Below are positions 24,832-33,438 of a stretch of DNA of 61,042 nucleotides, piece after piece. Within the stretch, counting starts at the first letter, position 1. Each line of letters starts with the position of its first letter. Position numbers and translations under genes: made by a program. The stretch is from positions 1-61,042 of the forward strand of contig JAJSLK010000067.1 in the NCBI GenBank assembly GCA_021272165.1. The letters run 5' to 3'. The DNA is from Methylacidiphilales bacterium. GTDB taxonomy: Bacteria; Verrucomicrobiota; Verrucomicrobiia; Methylacidiphilales; UBA1321. The notes under the pieces were generated by a model, which was not told the origin of the DNA, searched no databases, and saw nothing but the letters and a program-made list of their open reading frames with translations.

Positions 24832-27159
24832 ATGAATAACGAAACACGCCTCCCTGTCATGAATGCCAAACCGCGTGAGGTGCTGATCGAGGTTGTGGCC
24901 AAGCGCGGAACGTCCCTGTTGTCCTCTCCGGGCCAGTGCGAGGGGCTGCTGAAAGATTATTGCGGGGAGTTCCGGCGTGAGATTTTCGTCCTGGTGAACT
25001 GCCTGCGCATTGGCGTGGTGGAGCAGTTGCGGCAGCAGAGCGGGCCGTCGGTGAAGCTGGCCTGCGCGCGGCTGGCGCTGAAGCTGGAACAGAATCTGGG
25101 GATTTCGGGAGACATCGCAAAATGGGCGGTGGAGAGCTGGGCGATTGCGCTGGGGCTACTCGATCCGCTGGCGGTTTCGGTGATGCGGCCCATGACGGCG
25201 CCGCTGCCGCCGCTGGTGCAAAAGAAGGAGAAGGCGGCGGAGCCCGAACAGCACCAGCCGGTGGCAGTCGCCGAAGCGCCCCCGGTCATGGAGCCGATGA
25301 TCGAGGAACCACCGCCGCCACCGGAATACCTGGCGCAACTGCCGACGCCGCAGGGCCCGGTGCCGGACTGGAGTCAGCCGGAGGAGGAATTTGTGGTTTA
25401 TCCGGACGGGAGCGGCCAGAAGCCGACGCTGAAGGAGGCGGTGCGGTCGAACATTCCGAACGCATGCCTCATCCTGAAGCCGGGCGTTTACAAGGAGACG
25501 CTGGTAATTCGGAAGGACTTGCAGCTTCGCGGAGACGGCCAGGTGGGCGACGTGGTCATCGAGGTGACAGGGGCACCGGTGATCACGCTGGAGGGGGCGT
25601 GTCTTTTTGTTTCGGGAATCATGTTCAAGGGGATTCCGGGCAAGGACAAGAAGCCGCTACCGGCGGTGGATGTGAAATCGGGTTACCTGGAGATGGAGGA
25701 CTGCGACCTGACGTCGGAATCGTCGACGATCATGGAGGTGAAGGGAGCCCAGTCGGAGGTGATTTTGCGGCGATGCCTGTTCCACGACGGAAAGGCGGGC
25801 GGACTGCTGTTCCAGGACGGGGCAATCGGGTATCTCGAAGAGTGCCATTTTTTTCAGAACAAGATGTCGCACGTGGTGATCGGCAAGGGATGCTCGCCGA
25901 CGTTGTTTGCCTGCAAGATCAGCAACGCGCTGATGGCTGGGATTTACATCAACGAAGGCGGCGGCGGACTGATCGAGAATTGCGACATCTGGGGCAATTC
26001 GGTGGCCGGGGTGCAATGCCGGCGCAAGAGCAATCCGCATGTGCGTTATTGCCGGATTTCACTGAACGAGCGGTATGGCGTGCTGATCGCGGAACATGGC
26101 GAGGGGTTCATCGAGCATTGCCAGATTTTCGACAATGCGCGGACGGGGGTGACCGTGGGCCAGCAGAGCCGGCCGCGCTTTGCGGACACGCAGGTTTTTG
26201 ACAATCGCGGGGAGGGTTTGGAGATCATCGAGCAGTCGGAGGGCGAATTTGTCGACAGCGAATTTTTCAGCAACGAGGGGGTTAACGTGCTGGTGAAGGA
26301 CAAGTCGAACCCGCGGTTCCAGCGCTGCCGAATCTACGAGGGGCAGCACGAAGGCGTTCGGATCACGAGTGGGTCGGAAGGACTCTTTGAGGAATGCGAA
26401 ATTTACTCCAATGCCGGGGTGGGATTTCTGGCCACGCAACGGTCGAAACCGGTGGTGCAGAGGTCGGTTTTTCGCGATGGACAGGAGAGCGGCATCTCGG
26501 TGCTGAACCTCTCGGAGGGGCAGTTTATCGATTGCGAGATCACCGGGCACAGTGGAACCGCGGTAATTATTTCAGAAAAGGCGCAGCCGAAATTCGAACA
26601 GTGTCGGATTCTCCGGAACCTGGCCGTGGGGGTGCATGTCGATGAATCGGCCGCGCCGGTTTTCCAGAATTGCACAGTAAACCAGAGCGGTGGGATCGGT
26701 TTTTCGTGCACGCAGAATGGCGGCCCGCGGATGGTGGAGGGCGAGATCAGCGAGAACACAGGTGGCGGGCTGCTGGTTTCAAGCCAGGGCAAAGGGCGCT
26801 GGGAACATGTGCGATTTTTTGCGAATGGCAGCGATACGGTCCTGGTGGCGGATGGAGGCCGGCCGGTGCTGCGGCAATGCCGGATCGAGCAGGCGCAGGG
26901 CGTGGCGATGCGTTTCCGCAACCAGGCCCAGGGATCGATTGAGGACAGCGAGATTACCGAGAGTGCCGGAGTCGGGGTGGAGATTGAGGCCGGGGCCGGT
27001 CCGGTGCTACGCCAGGTGCGGGTGCTGCGTGGAAAAGGCAAGGGGATCGTGGTGCGGGCGCAGGGCGCCGGAAGCGCGGAAAAGTGCGAGGTCAGGGAGA
27101 ATATCGGCGGGGATTGGGACGTTTCGTCCTCGGCCCGTCTGGCGCGACTGGGGTGTTGA
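24832..27159 (+). CDS. Large right-handed parallel beta-helix repeat protein
   Basis: The 775-residue protein begins with a helical domain (about 12-105, containing GLLKDYCGEFRREIFVLVNC) known as an N-terminal module in diverse bacterial repeat proteins. A Pro/Glu-rich linker (about 120-180) follows. From about 180 to 770 the chain consists of NosD-like/DUF1565 beta-helix coils of about 22-24 residues with recurring patterns such as FVDSEFFSNEGVNVLVKDKS. These folds are usually carbohydrate-active or surface binding. No signal peptide is visible, and no catalytic residues of a known lyase family are recognised. It starts 55 bases after the DUF58 gene and may be a client of the MoxR-DUF58 pair. 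Confidence 0.8.
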   Translation: MNNETRLPVMNAKPREVLIEVVAKRGTSLLSSPGQCEGLLKDYCGEFRREIFVLVNCLRIGVVEQLRQQSGPSVKLACARLALKLEQNLGISGDIAKWAVESWAIALGLLDPLAVSVMRPMTAPLPPLVQKKEKAAEPEQHQPVAVAEAPPVMEPMIEEPPPPPEYLAQLPTPQGPVPDWSQPEEEFVVYPDGSGQKPTLKEAVRSNIPNACLILKPGVYKETLVIRKDLQLRGDGQVGDVVIEVTGAPVITLEGACLFVSGIMFKGIPGKDKKPLPAVDVKSGYLEMEDCDLTSESSTIMEVKGAQSEVILRRCLFHDGKAGGLLFQDGAIGYLEECHFFQNKMSHVVIGKGCSPTLFACKISNALMAGIYINEGGGGLIENCDIWGNSVAGVQCRRKSNPHVRYCRISLNERYGVLIAEHGEGFIEHCQIFDNARTGVTVGQQSRPRFADTQVFDNRGEGLEIIEQSEGEFVDSEFFSNEGVNVLVKDKSNPRFQRCRIYEGQHEGVRITSGSEGLFEECEIYSNAGVGFLATQRSKPVVQRSVFRDGQESGISVLNLSEGQFIDCEITGHSGTAVIISEKAQPKFEQCRILRNLAVGVHVDESAAPVFQNCTVNQSGGIGFSCTQNGGPRMVEGEISENTGGGLLVSSQGKGRWEHVRFFANGSDTVLVADGGRPVLRQCRIEQAQGVAMRFRNQAQGSIEDSEITESAGVGVEIEAGAGPVLRQVRVLRGKGKGIVVRAQGAGSAEKCEVRENIGGDWDVSSSARLARLGC

Positions 27160-27175
27160 AGACCCGGCGAGAATT

Positions 27176-27306
27176 GGCGCGAAACGGAGTTTCGCGAAGG
27201 GCAGGACACGTTTCCAAATAGAGTTTGGGAACGAGGGAAAAGGCAGACTGAACGGATCCCTCGACTTCGCTCGGGATGACGGAAGGTCACAGACCGCCGC
27301 TACACT
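27176..27306. repeat. R3, R1 and R5 repeats
   Basis: CGCGAAACGGAGTTTCGCGA (R3, 27179) with the pair CGTTTCCAAATAG...TTTGGGAACG is followed by TCGACTTCGCTCGGGATGAC (R1 half, 27261) and AGACCGCCGCTACAC (R5 half, 27291). The R5 unit supplies the hemQ stop codon. Confidence 0.6.
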
Positions 27307-28031
27307 ACCAGCAAGACACGGCGATAAATGGTTTTCAGCGGGAGGGGGAGGCCATTGTGCATGGGGCCAAGCCTGGAGCTGTCGTGATGGGCGAGGTTGG
27401 TCCGTTCCTGCACAACAGCCTTGAGGTCGAGGGGATCGTGGGCGAAGAGGGTGACGCCGCAGGCCCAGTCGTCGAGGCCGGACGAGACAGTGACGATCTG
27501 CCGGACGCGGCCCGCATGGGCGGCCTCGACCCGGAGCTGGCCGGGGATGCCGGCGGAACGTTTGTTGGCGGAGGAAAAATCGATGCCGCGCTTTTCGGTC
27601 AGGGGATAGAAGCAGACATATTCCCAGTTGGGCAGGGTGGGTTCGAGGCGGCTTTTGGGCGTGGTCTTGTCCGGGCCGTAATCGGTCTTATCGGTGAGCG
27701 AGAGGTAGGTGAAACGGGGCGAGAGGACGTCGGGGCCGAGCGACGAGGTGATGCTTTTTTCAAGGGCGTTGAGGTCGTGGAAATCGGGTGTGATGATGAT
27801 GAAACCGAGATCCGCCCGGGTGAACATGGCGAGGGTAAGAATCTGGGTCTGCGGCTGCTGACGCGCGGTGGTGAGCAGGGTTTCGAGGTAATCGAGCGCG
27901 ACGGCGCGTTCATCGCTGGTGCGGGCGCGCCAGACGTTGAGGTTGACGCGATAAAAGAGGTGGAGGACGCCAAGGCCCTCGCAGGTCCGGAGCGGTTGCG
28001 GCAGGGCTTCGTGCGGAGCCTTGGGCGCCAT
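27300..28031 (-). CDS. hemQ: Chlorite dismutase family heme protein (HemQ-like)
   Basis: The 243-residue protein matches the HemQ/chlorite dismutase family. HemQ in monoderms and many other bacteria converts coproheme to heme b. Conserved parts are LGVLHLFYRVNL, RFTYLSLTDKTDY, NWEYVCFYPLTEKRG, EAAHAGRVRQIVTVSSGLDD (with the likely axial His) and WACGVTLFAHDPLDLKAVVQ. Where typical HemQ has the stretch after FYPLTEKR, this sequence (SSANKRSAGIPGQLRV) is divergent but the His is kept. The TAG stop and last residues (LLVV) fall inside an R5 repeat. The gene is divergent from midA over a 59-base shared promoter region. Confidence 0.82.
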   Translation of the reverse strand: MAPKAPHEALPQPLRTCEGLGVLHLFYRVNLNVWRARTSDERAVALDYLETLLTTARQQPQTQILTLAMFTRADLGFIIITPDFHDLNALEKSITSSLGPDVLSPRFTYLSLTDKTDYGPDKTTPKSRLEPTLPNWEYVCFYPLTEKRGIDFSSANKRSAGIPGQLRVEAAHAGRVRQIVTVSSGLDDWACGVTLFAHDPLDLKAVVQERTNLAHHDSSRLGPMHNGLPLPLKTIYRRVLLVV

Positions 28032-28034
28032 GAT

Positions 28035-28083
28035 TTAACATAGAGCAAATTTGGTTGGGTCAACCTACGGATTTTACGTTAAT
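28035..28083. promoter_or_regulatory. Overlapping divergent promoters for hemQ and midA
   Basis: On the minus strand TTGACC (28063-28058) and TGTTAA (28040-28035) are 17 bases apart and end three bases before the hemQ ATG. On the plus strand TTGGGT (28055-28060) and GTTAAT (28078-28083) are 17 bases apart and end seven bases before the midA GTG. The -35 elements overlap. Both transcripts would be nearly or fully leaderless. Confidence 0.5.
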
Positions 28084-28090
28084 ATTTTGC

Positions 28091-29206
28091 GTGACCAAGC
28101 TGGCGAAGATCATTCAGGCGGAGATTCGTACCGGGGGGGCGATGTCGTTCGAGCGGTTCATGGAGCTGGCGCTTTATCAGCCCGGGCTGGGTTATTACGT
28201 GGGGACGAACGGGCCGACGAGGATTGGCCGGCGCGGTGATTTTTACACAAGCGTGAGCGTGGGGCCGCTTTTTGGGCGGTTGCTGGGGCGGCAGTTCTTT
28301 CAGATGTGGGAGATTCTGGGCAATCCGGATCCGTTTTGGGTGATGGAGCAGGGCGCGCATGACGGGCAACTGGCCCGTGATATTCTGGAATGGGCCGAGG
28401 CGGAGGCACCGGGTTTTTTCGAGGCGATGCACTACGCGGTGGTGGGCGGAACTGAATTTGCGAATGAGGCCGGACCAAACCGGATCACGTGGTTTGAGAA
28501 TCTGGGGGCGCTGGCGGGGAAAAAGCCGGTGGGCGTTGTTTTCTCGAATGAATTGGTTGATGCGTTTCCGGTCCGGGTGATTGTCGGCCGGGAGGGTCAA
28601 TGGAAGGAGCGACGGGTGATGATTGATGAGAACGGCTCGTTTGGCTGGACGGAGGCGAAGATGGGAGAAGAATTGGACGAGGCTGCGACGAGCTTGCCGC
28701 TGCCGCCGCTGGAGGGATACGTGACCGAAATCAATTTGCGCGCGAGGCGATGGATGGAGGAGGTGGCTCGGATGATGTCCCGCGGTTACGTGGTGACGAT
28801 CGATTACGGCTTTCCGGCTTCGGTTTATTACGCGCCTTTTCGGACGGCGGGAACGCTGACGGCTTACGTGAAACACCGGCGGGTCGATGATGTGCTGGCC
28901 GAGCCGGGCGAGCACGATTTGACGGCGCACGTCGATTTCACGGCATTGGCGCGAGCTGGAGAAAAAGCGGGTTTGAGCACGCTGGGATTTGTCGACCAGC
29001 AACGATTTTTGATGGGCATTGCGCATGACGAGTTGAGCGGCGCGGCGGGGCCGAATGCGGGGATCGAAAAGAACCAGGCGGCATGGAATACACTGACGCA
29101 TCCGGAACATCTGGGGACGACGTTTCAGGTATTGGTGCAGGCGAAGGATGCGCCCGCGGCACTGGACGGGTTGCGGTTTGCGCGACCGGGAGGGCTGACG
29201 AAATGA
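28091..29206 (+). CDS. MidA-type SAM-dependent methyltransferase (DUF185/NDUFAF7 family)
   Basis: The protein has about 371 residues from a GTG at 28091. It belongs to the family of NDUFAF7/MidA, which methylates an arginine of complex I in mitochondria. The opening MSFERFMELALYQPGLGYYV, the RGDFYTSVSVGPLFG motif and FWVMEQGAHDGQLARDIL (the SAM-binding loop, with the G-A-H-D-G variant) are characteristic, as is VFSNELVDAFPV. The start is uncertain: a TTG lies upstream, and the GTG is supported by promoter placement. The next gene overlaps by four bases. Its bacterial target is not established here. Confidence 0.85.
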   Translation: MTKLAKIIQAEIRTGGAMSFERFMELALYQPGLGYYVGTNGPTRIGRRGDFYTSVSVGPLFGRLLGRQFFQMWEILGNPDPFWVMEQGAHDGQLARDILEWAEAEAPGFFEAMHYAVVGGTEFANEAGPNRITWFENLGALAGKKPVGVVFSNELVDAFPVRVIVGREGQWKERRVMIDENGSFGWTEAKMGEELDEAATSLPLPPLEGYVTEINLRARRWMEEVARMMSRGYVVTIDYGFPASVYYAPFRTAGTLTAYVKHRRVDDVLAEPGEHDLTAHVDFTALARAGEKAGLSTLGFVDQQRFLMGIAHDELSGAAGPNAGIEKNQAAWNTLTHPEHLGTTFQVLVQAKDAPAALDGLRFARPGGLTK

Positions 29207-30306
29207 ACCGGCGATTGCCTGTGACCATGGTCGGAGGATTTTTCGGCGCGGGGAAGACGTCGCTGCTGCACTATTTCATCTGCGAACACCAGGGCGGTTA
29301 TCTGGCCGTGCTGGTGGAGAATCCGGGCGCGTTGAATCTCGATGCAAAGGCGCTGCGAGGGCTTGGCGGAGTGATGGGGCGGCAATACGACAGCCTGTTG
29401 GAGATCCCGGGCGGCGACGTGGACGCACAGCTGGAATGGATGAGCGCAAGGCTGAAGGAATTGGCGCAGGCGGGGCGGTATGAACGGGTGCTGATGGAAA
29501 TCGGTGGCGCGACAAATCCGGCCCGGCTGGCGAAGCTGGGAGAGCTGTGCCCCGGCGTGGAGATCGCGCAGGTGATTTGCGTGATTGATGCGCTCGATTT
29601 TTACCGGGGAGGATGCGGGGCGGAATCAGAGAAGACACTGCGGATTTTTCAGGAGGAGCAGATTTCCGGCGCGGGTACAGTGGTGCTGAACAAGTGCGAT
29701 CTGGTGAGCGATTCGGAACGGCAGGACTGCACGCGACGAATCCGGTTGCTGAATCCGACGGCCCGGATTATCGAGACGGCTTATGGGGAGCTTCCGGCGG
29801 AAATTTGGGCGAAGCGAGATGTGCTGCCGGTTTTGCCGAGTCGCGACGAGACGGGGCCGGGAGGTGACATGGCGAGCGCCTTGTACCGGGTGCACCGGCC
29901 ATTTCATCCGGGACGGTTCTGGGACTGGTTCAACGCGGAGCATCCGGGCCTGTTGCGGGTGAAGGGGCTGGTATGGCTGGCATCGCGGAACCTGCTGGTA
30001 GGAGGGGTTTCGCGGACGCGATGGCAGAACAGTTGCGGGGCGGCAGGCATTTGGTGGGCGGCGTTGCCGAGGGAGGAGTGGCCGCAGGAGACAGAGGCGC
30101 TGCGGCGGATGCAGGAGATGTGGCGCGAGCCGTACGGGGACCGGCGGCAGGAGCTGGTATTGATCGGGAATGAGACGCTGCTGTCGGGGCCGTTGCGAAG
30201 GGAACTCGATGCATGCCTGCTGACCGCGGGCGAGTTGGCGCGGCCGGTCGAGGAGTGGAGGATGCTGCCCGATCCTTTCCCGGCATGGGATTTGGATGAA
30301 TCCTAA
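29203..30306 (+). CDS. CobW/COG0523-type G3E GTPase lacking the CxCC motif
   Basis: The 367-residue protein is a G3E-family GTPase. Walker A GGFFGAGKTSLLHYF is at residues 11-25, EIGGATNPARLAKL corresponds to the E-T-T-G region, and NKCDL is the guanine specificity motif. The C-terminal CobW_C domain covers about 250-365. Members insert or deliver metals (zinc, cobalt, iron) to enzymes. The usual CxCC metal-binding motif after the first strand is absent: the corresponding region reads YDSLLEIPGGDVD. It overlaps the midA stop (ATGA) and lies opposite hemQ, so a role in metal or heme handling is possible but unproven. Confidence 0.8.
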   Translation: MNRRLPVTMVGGFFGAGKTSLLHYFICEHQGGYLAVLVENPGALNLDAKALRGLGGVMGRQYDSLLEIPGGDVDAQLEWMSARLKELAQAGRYERVLMEIGGATNPARLAKLGELCPGVEIAQVICVIDALDFYRGGCGAESEKTLRIFQEEQISGAGTVVLNKCDLVSDSERQDCTRRIRLLNPTARIIETAYGELPAEIWAKRDVLPVLPSRDETGPGGDMASALYRVHRPFHPGRFWDWFNAEHPGLLRVKGLVWLASRNLLVGGVSRTRWQNSCGAAGIWWAALPREEWPQETEALRRMQEMWREPYGDRRQELVLIGNETLLSGPLRRELDACLLTAGELARPVEEWRMLPDPFPAWDLDES

Positions 30307-30321
30307 AACTTATTTTATCAG

Positions 30322-30376
30322 TGGAAGAATAGTTAGAGATCCTTCGACAAGCTCAGGATGACGGGCTTTTTAAAGA
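30322..30376. repeat. R1 half repeat
   Basis: GAAGAATAGTTAGAGATCCT followed by TCGACAAGCTCAGGATGACG is nearly identical to the unit at 32112. The two copies bracket the proline-rich and DUF4388 genes. Confidence 0.6.
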
Positions 30377-30401
30377 AGGATTCAACCAAGCAAAGCGAGA
30401 C

Positions 30402-31523
30402 CTAGGGCTTGTCCTTGATGGCGGGAGCCTGAGCGGGAGCGGGAAGGGCCTTGAGTTCGATCTGCTCGATTTTGCGATTGAGCATGGTGACCTGGTCATG
30501 GGGCACGGAAATGGTGCCGAGCGTGGCGCTTTTGATGAGCGTGGTCTTGTCGGTTTCGCCGAGGACTTCGCCGAGAATGCGGTCGCCGTCCTTGAGGATG
30601 GCTTCGACGACGCGAGTGCTGCGCTGAGCGCGGGGTATGGTGAGCATGCCGAGGCTGGCGTGGCGGACGTAAAGGGTTTCGGGCGTTTCGGCCATGATAT
30701 CGCCGACGACGCGGTCGCCGTTGATGAGGATGATTTCGACGAGGCGCTGGGCGATCTGGGCGCGGGGGATGGTGAGGATGCCGAGAGTGGAATGCTCGAC
30801 GTAGAAGGCCTCGGGCGTTTCGGAGACGACGTTGCCGAGGACGCGCTCGCCGTTGGTGAGAAGGAATTCGCGTTTTTCCCTGGTATCGGTGGAGAGAGGT
30901 TCGAGCGGAACGGAGGGCGCGGGAGGGGGCTCGATATTCGGCGGCACGGGCGGGGGGGCGGTCGGAGGCTTGGTTTCGATAAGAGGAACGGGAGCCGGGC
31001 CGGAGATCGGTGCCGGTTTTTCTTCCACCGGCGCGGGGGCAGGCGGAGTTTCGATGGCGGGAGGATTTTCGGACTGGGTGACGTTTCCGGTGGGGACGGA
31101 GACGGGGAAAGCGGGCGGGACGATGGTGGAAGAGGATTCCGATTTGGCGGCGGGAGGCGGTTGGACGGGGACGCTTTCGCCGGGCATGACGATCCGGGCG
31201 AGATCGATCATCTTGGCCTTGCGGCGGAGGCTGCCGGTGGTGGCAGGGGCAGATTCGGGTTCGGACTTAACGGGAGGAGTGGAAGCTGAGGCGGCGGGTG
31301 CGGGTTGTTTGGGCGGCACGTCGGTGGGGCGTTTGGTGATGCGGACGGTGCCAGAGCGGGTGAGGGCGCGGATGGGATCGGCGTCGTCCATACTTTGCGC
31401 GATATTCTTTTCAGGGGAAGGGATGGCACGGGTCGGCGGCTCGGCCGCGGGCTTGAAGGCGGGGGGCAGCGCTGGTTCCGCGGGCCGTTTCCGGGCCCGG
31501 AAAAAGATGTCAGGCCAACGCAT
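30402..31523 (-). CDS. Proline-rich protein with three C-terminal tandem repeats, unknown function
   Basis: The protein is about 373 residues long from the ATG at 31523 (an upstream start would add 13). Residues about 1-215 are Pro/Ala/Ser/Thr-rich and probably disordered. Residues about 230-355 hold three consecutive units of about 42 residues, LTNGERVLGNVVSETPEAFY, LINGDRVVGDIMAETPETLY and LKDGDRILGEVLGETDKTTL. Each unit ends with TLG(I/M/T) and a PRAQ/PHDQ turn. The units look like small beta domains resembling SH3-like or LSM-like barrels. There is no signal peptide or membrane helix. I do not recognise a named family. Confidence 0.6.
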   Translation of the reverse strand: MRWPDIFFRARKRPAEPALPPAFKPAAEPPTRAIPSPEKNIAQSMDDADPIRALTRSGTVRITKRPTDVPPKQPAPAASASTPPVKSEPESAPATTGSLRRKAKMIDLARIVMPGESVPVQPPPAAKSESSSTIVPPAFPVSVPTGNVTQSENPPAIETPPAPAPVEEKPAPISGPAPVPLIETKPPTAPPPVPPNIEPPPAPSVPLEPLSTDTREKREFLLTNGERVLGNVVSETPEAFYVEHSTLGILTIPRAQIAQRLVEIILINGDRVVGDIMAETPETLYVRHASLGMLTIPRAQRSTRVVEAILKDGDRILGEVLGETDKTTLIKSATLGTISVPHDQVTMLNRKIEQIELKALPAPAQAPAIKDKP

Positions 31524-31679
31524 ATTGGAGGGGATGGTAATGGGGAAGACCGGCAAAAACAAGGGGCGCTTTTTTTCCGTAACGTCTTGGTAAAGTTACA
31601 ATTATGGGGCGATAGGCCGTGGCATATAACATGCTTTAGCAGAGCCTTCACCATCATTGTTGTGACCTTTTATCGCTCT

Positions 31680-32024
31680 ATGCTCGTTACTTCGGGAAGT
31701 CTTAGCGGCACGAACCTGGCTGAAATTCTGCGCTGTCTGGTTAATTCCAAGCAGACTGGTTATCTGAAGATCACCGAGGGGGAGGAGGAGGGGTGCGTGG
31801 CAGTGGAAAACGGGGTAATTTTAAACGCGCGGACCGGGACGTATACGGGGCTTCATGCGCTGTTTCAGTTTGTGGGCTGGCGGGATGCGCGGATCGAATT
31901 TCGCGAGGCGGCAGTGGAGGCCGATGCGATGCGGGACCTGGCGGTTTATGACCCGGACGTGCTGATCACGGGCGTGGCGCACAAGGAATACGAACTGACC
32001 GTGGCGAAAGCGCAGGCGGCCTAA
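31680..32024 (+). CDS. DUF4388 (PATAN-like) domain protein
   Basis: The 114-residue protein consists of one DUF4388 domain: GTNLAEILRCLVNSKQTGYL, then a beta strand pair EGCVAVENGVILNARTGTYT and a C-terminal segment. These domains occur in response-regulator-linked and gliding-motility proteins, and probably mediate protein contacts. It has the same module type as the N-terminal half of the FHA protein at 4733. It is divergent from the repeat protein gene and followed by an R1 repeat. An alternative GTG start 18 bases upstream exists. Confidence 0.65.
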   Translation: MLVTSGSLSGTNLAEILRCLVNSKQTGYLKITEGEEEGCVAVENGVILNARTGTYTGLHALFQFVGWRDARIEFREAAVEADAMRDLAVYDPDVLITGVAHKEYELTVAKAQAA

Positions 32025-32109
32025 AAGTTGGAAGAACTGAATTGCTTTGTAGAAACCTTTTATTAGTTCGAATCTGTCGAGAATTCTTACCCTTTGCCTC
32101 AAAAAACTA

Positions 32110-32162
32110 GTGGAAGAATAGTTAGAGATCCTTCGACAAGCTCGGGATGACAGGCTTTTTTA
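32110..32162. repeat. R1 half repeat at a strand-composition switch
   Basis: GTGGAAGAATAGTTAGAGAT followed by CCTTCGACAAGCTCGGGATG is an R1 half copy. Upstream plus-strand genes prefer G-ending codons; the gene that follows prefers C-ending codons. Confidence 0.6.
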
Positions 32163-32171
32163 AAAGAGAAC

Positions 32172-32492
32172 ATGGACACCGCCGCCCTGATCGCCAAGTA
32201 CGAAGGTTTGCTTAAGCAGCGGCCCGACGACGAACTCCTCCACTTCAGCCTCGGTAAGGCCTGCTTCGATGCCGGTCGCCTCGACGACGCCGAGGAACAA
32301 CTCTATGCCGCCCTGGAGAAAAAGCCCGACTGGATGATCGTCACCATGCTCCTCGCCAAGATCGCGCTCCAGCGCCACGACAAGGCCGGTGCCAAGGCGC
32401 TCTACGAAAAGGGCCTCGAACTCGCCATCGCCCAGGAGCACGACGGTCCCGCGGAGGAATGCCGCGCTGCGCTGGCCGCATTGCAAACATGA
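32172..32492 (+). CDS. Small TPR-repeat protein
   Basis: The 106-residue protein is made of about two and a half tetratricopeptide units: ALIAKYEGLLKQRPDDELLH, FSLGKACFDAGRLDDAEEQL and TMLLAKIALQRHDKAGAKAL. Such proteins mediate protein-protein binding. It overlaps nadC by four bases (ATGA), so the two are translated together. Its codon use is strongly C-ending, unlike genes before 32 kb. There is no signal peptide. The direct partner is unknown. Confidence 0.75.
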   Translation: MDTAALIAKYEGLLKQRPDDELLHFSLGKACFDAGRLDDAEEQLYAALEKKPDWMIVTMLLAKIALQRHDKAGAKALYEKGLELAIAQEHDGPAEECRAALAALQT

Positions 32493-33343
32493 TCCCGCTT
32501 CCCGATCCCGCCATCATCCGTGAGGCCGCCGCGCGTGCCCTCGGGGAGGACCGCGGCCCCGCTGACATCACCACGCTCGCCTGCGTCAAGCCCGGCGTCC
32601 TCGCCTCCGCCCGCATCTTCGCCAAGGAACCTTGCGTTCTCGCGGGCCTGCTGGTCGCGGAACAAGTCTTCCGTGAACAGGACGTCGCGCTCATCCTCAC
32701 TCCCCGCACCGAAGACGGCGCCTTGCTCAAGCCCGGCCAGACCGTCCTCGATATCGAAGGCCCCGCCGCTTCCATTCTCACCGCCGAACGGTGCGCGTTG
32801 AATTTTATTCAACAACTTTCCGGCGTCGCCACCCAAACGCGCCGTTACGTCGATGCCATTGCCGGAACGAAGACCCAAATCCTCGACACCCGCAAGACCG
32901 CCCCCGGCCTCCGCGCGTTGCAAAAATACGCCGTCCGCTGCGGTGGCGGAGTCAATCACCGCATCGGCCTCTACGACCGTTTCCTCATCAAGGACAACCA
33001 CATTGCCCTCATGGGTACTACTGGTGGCGGACTTGCCGCGGCCGTCAAGGCCGCCCGCGCGCTGGAACCCGATGCCCTCGTCGAAGTCGAAGCCGACCGC
33101 CTCGATCAGGTCAGGGAAATCGTCCCGCTGGGCGTCGACATCATCCTTCTCGACAATATGTCGCTTGACGAAATGCGCGCCTGCGTCGGCTTTATCGCCG
33201 GGCGTTGCCGCACCGAGGCCTCCGGCAACATGTCCCTCGACCGCGTCCGTGCGGTCGCGGAGACCGGCGTCGATTTCATTTCCGTCGGCGCGCTTACCCA
33301 CAGCGTCATCGCCATCGACTTCAGCCTCGAAATGAGCGCGTAG
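32489..33343 (+). CDS. nadC: Nicotinate-nucleotide pyrophosphorylase (carboxylating)
   Basis: The 284-residue enzyme converts quinolinate and phosphoribosyl diphosphate to nicotinate mononucleotide in de novo NAD synthesis. Family motifs present are EDRGPADITT near residue 20, ALNFIQQLSGVATQTRRYVD, ILDTRKTAPGLRALQKYAV, NHRIGLYDRFLIKDNHIAL and VEVEADRLDQ, with VDIILLDNM for phosphate binding. The start at 32489 overlaps the TPR gene stop. nadA and nadB are not in the window. Nothing in the sequence suggests loss of activity. Confidence 0.94.
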   Translation: MIPLPDPAIIREAAARALGEDRGPADITTLACVKPGVLASARIFAKEPCVLAGLLVAEQVFREQDVALILTPRTEDGALLKPGQTVLDIEGPAASILTAERCALNFIQQLSGVATQTRRYVDAIAGTKTQILDTRKTAPGLRALQKYAVRCGGGVNHRIGLYDRFLIKDNHIALMGTTGGGLAAAVKAARALEPDALVEVEADRLDQVREIVPLGVDIILLDNMSLDEMRACVGFIAGRCRTEASGNMSLDRVRAVAETGVDFISVGALTHSVIAIDFSLEMSA

Positions 33344-33438
33344 GCGATTAAATTTTCACATTACTTCTTGGATTCAGATAAATTTTTTTGTTTCAAGCTG
33401 GCGGTAAATCGTTTGAGCGGGTAAAACCTACACCTGCC

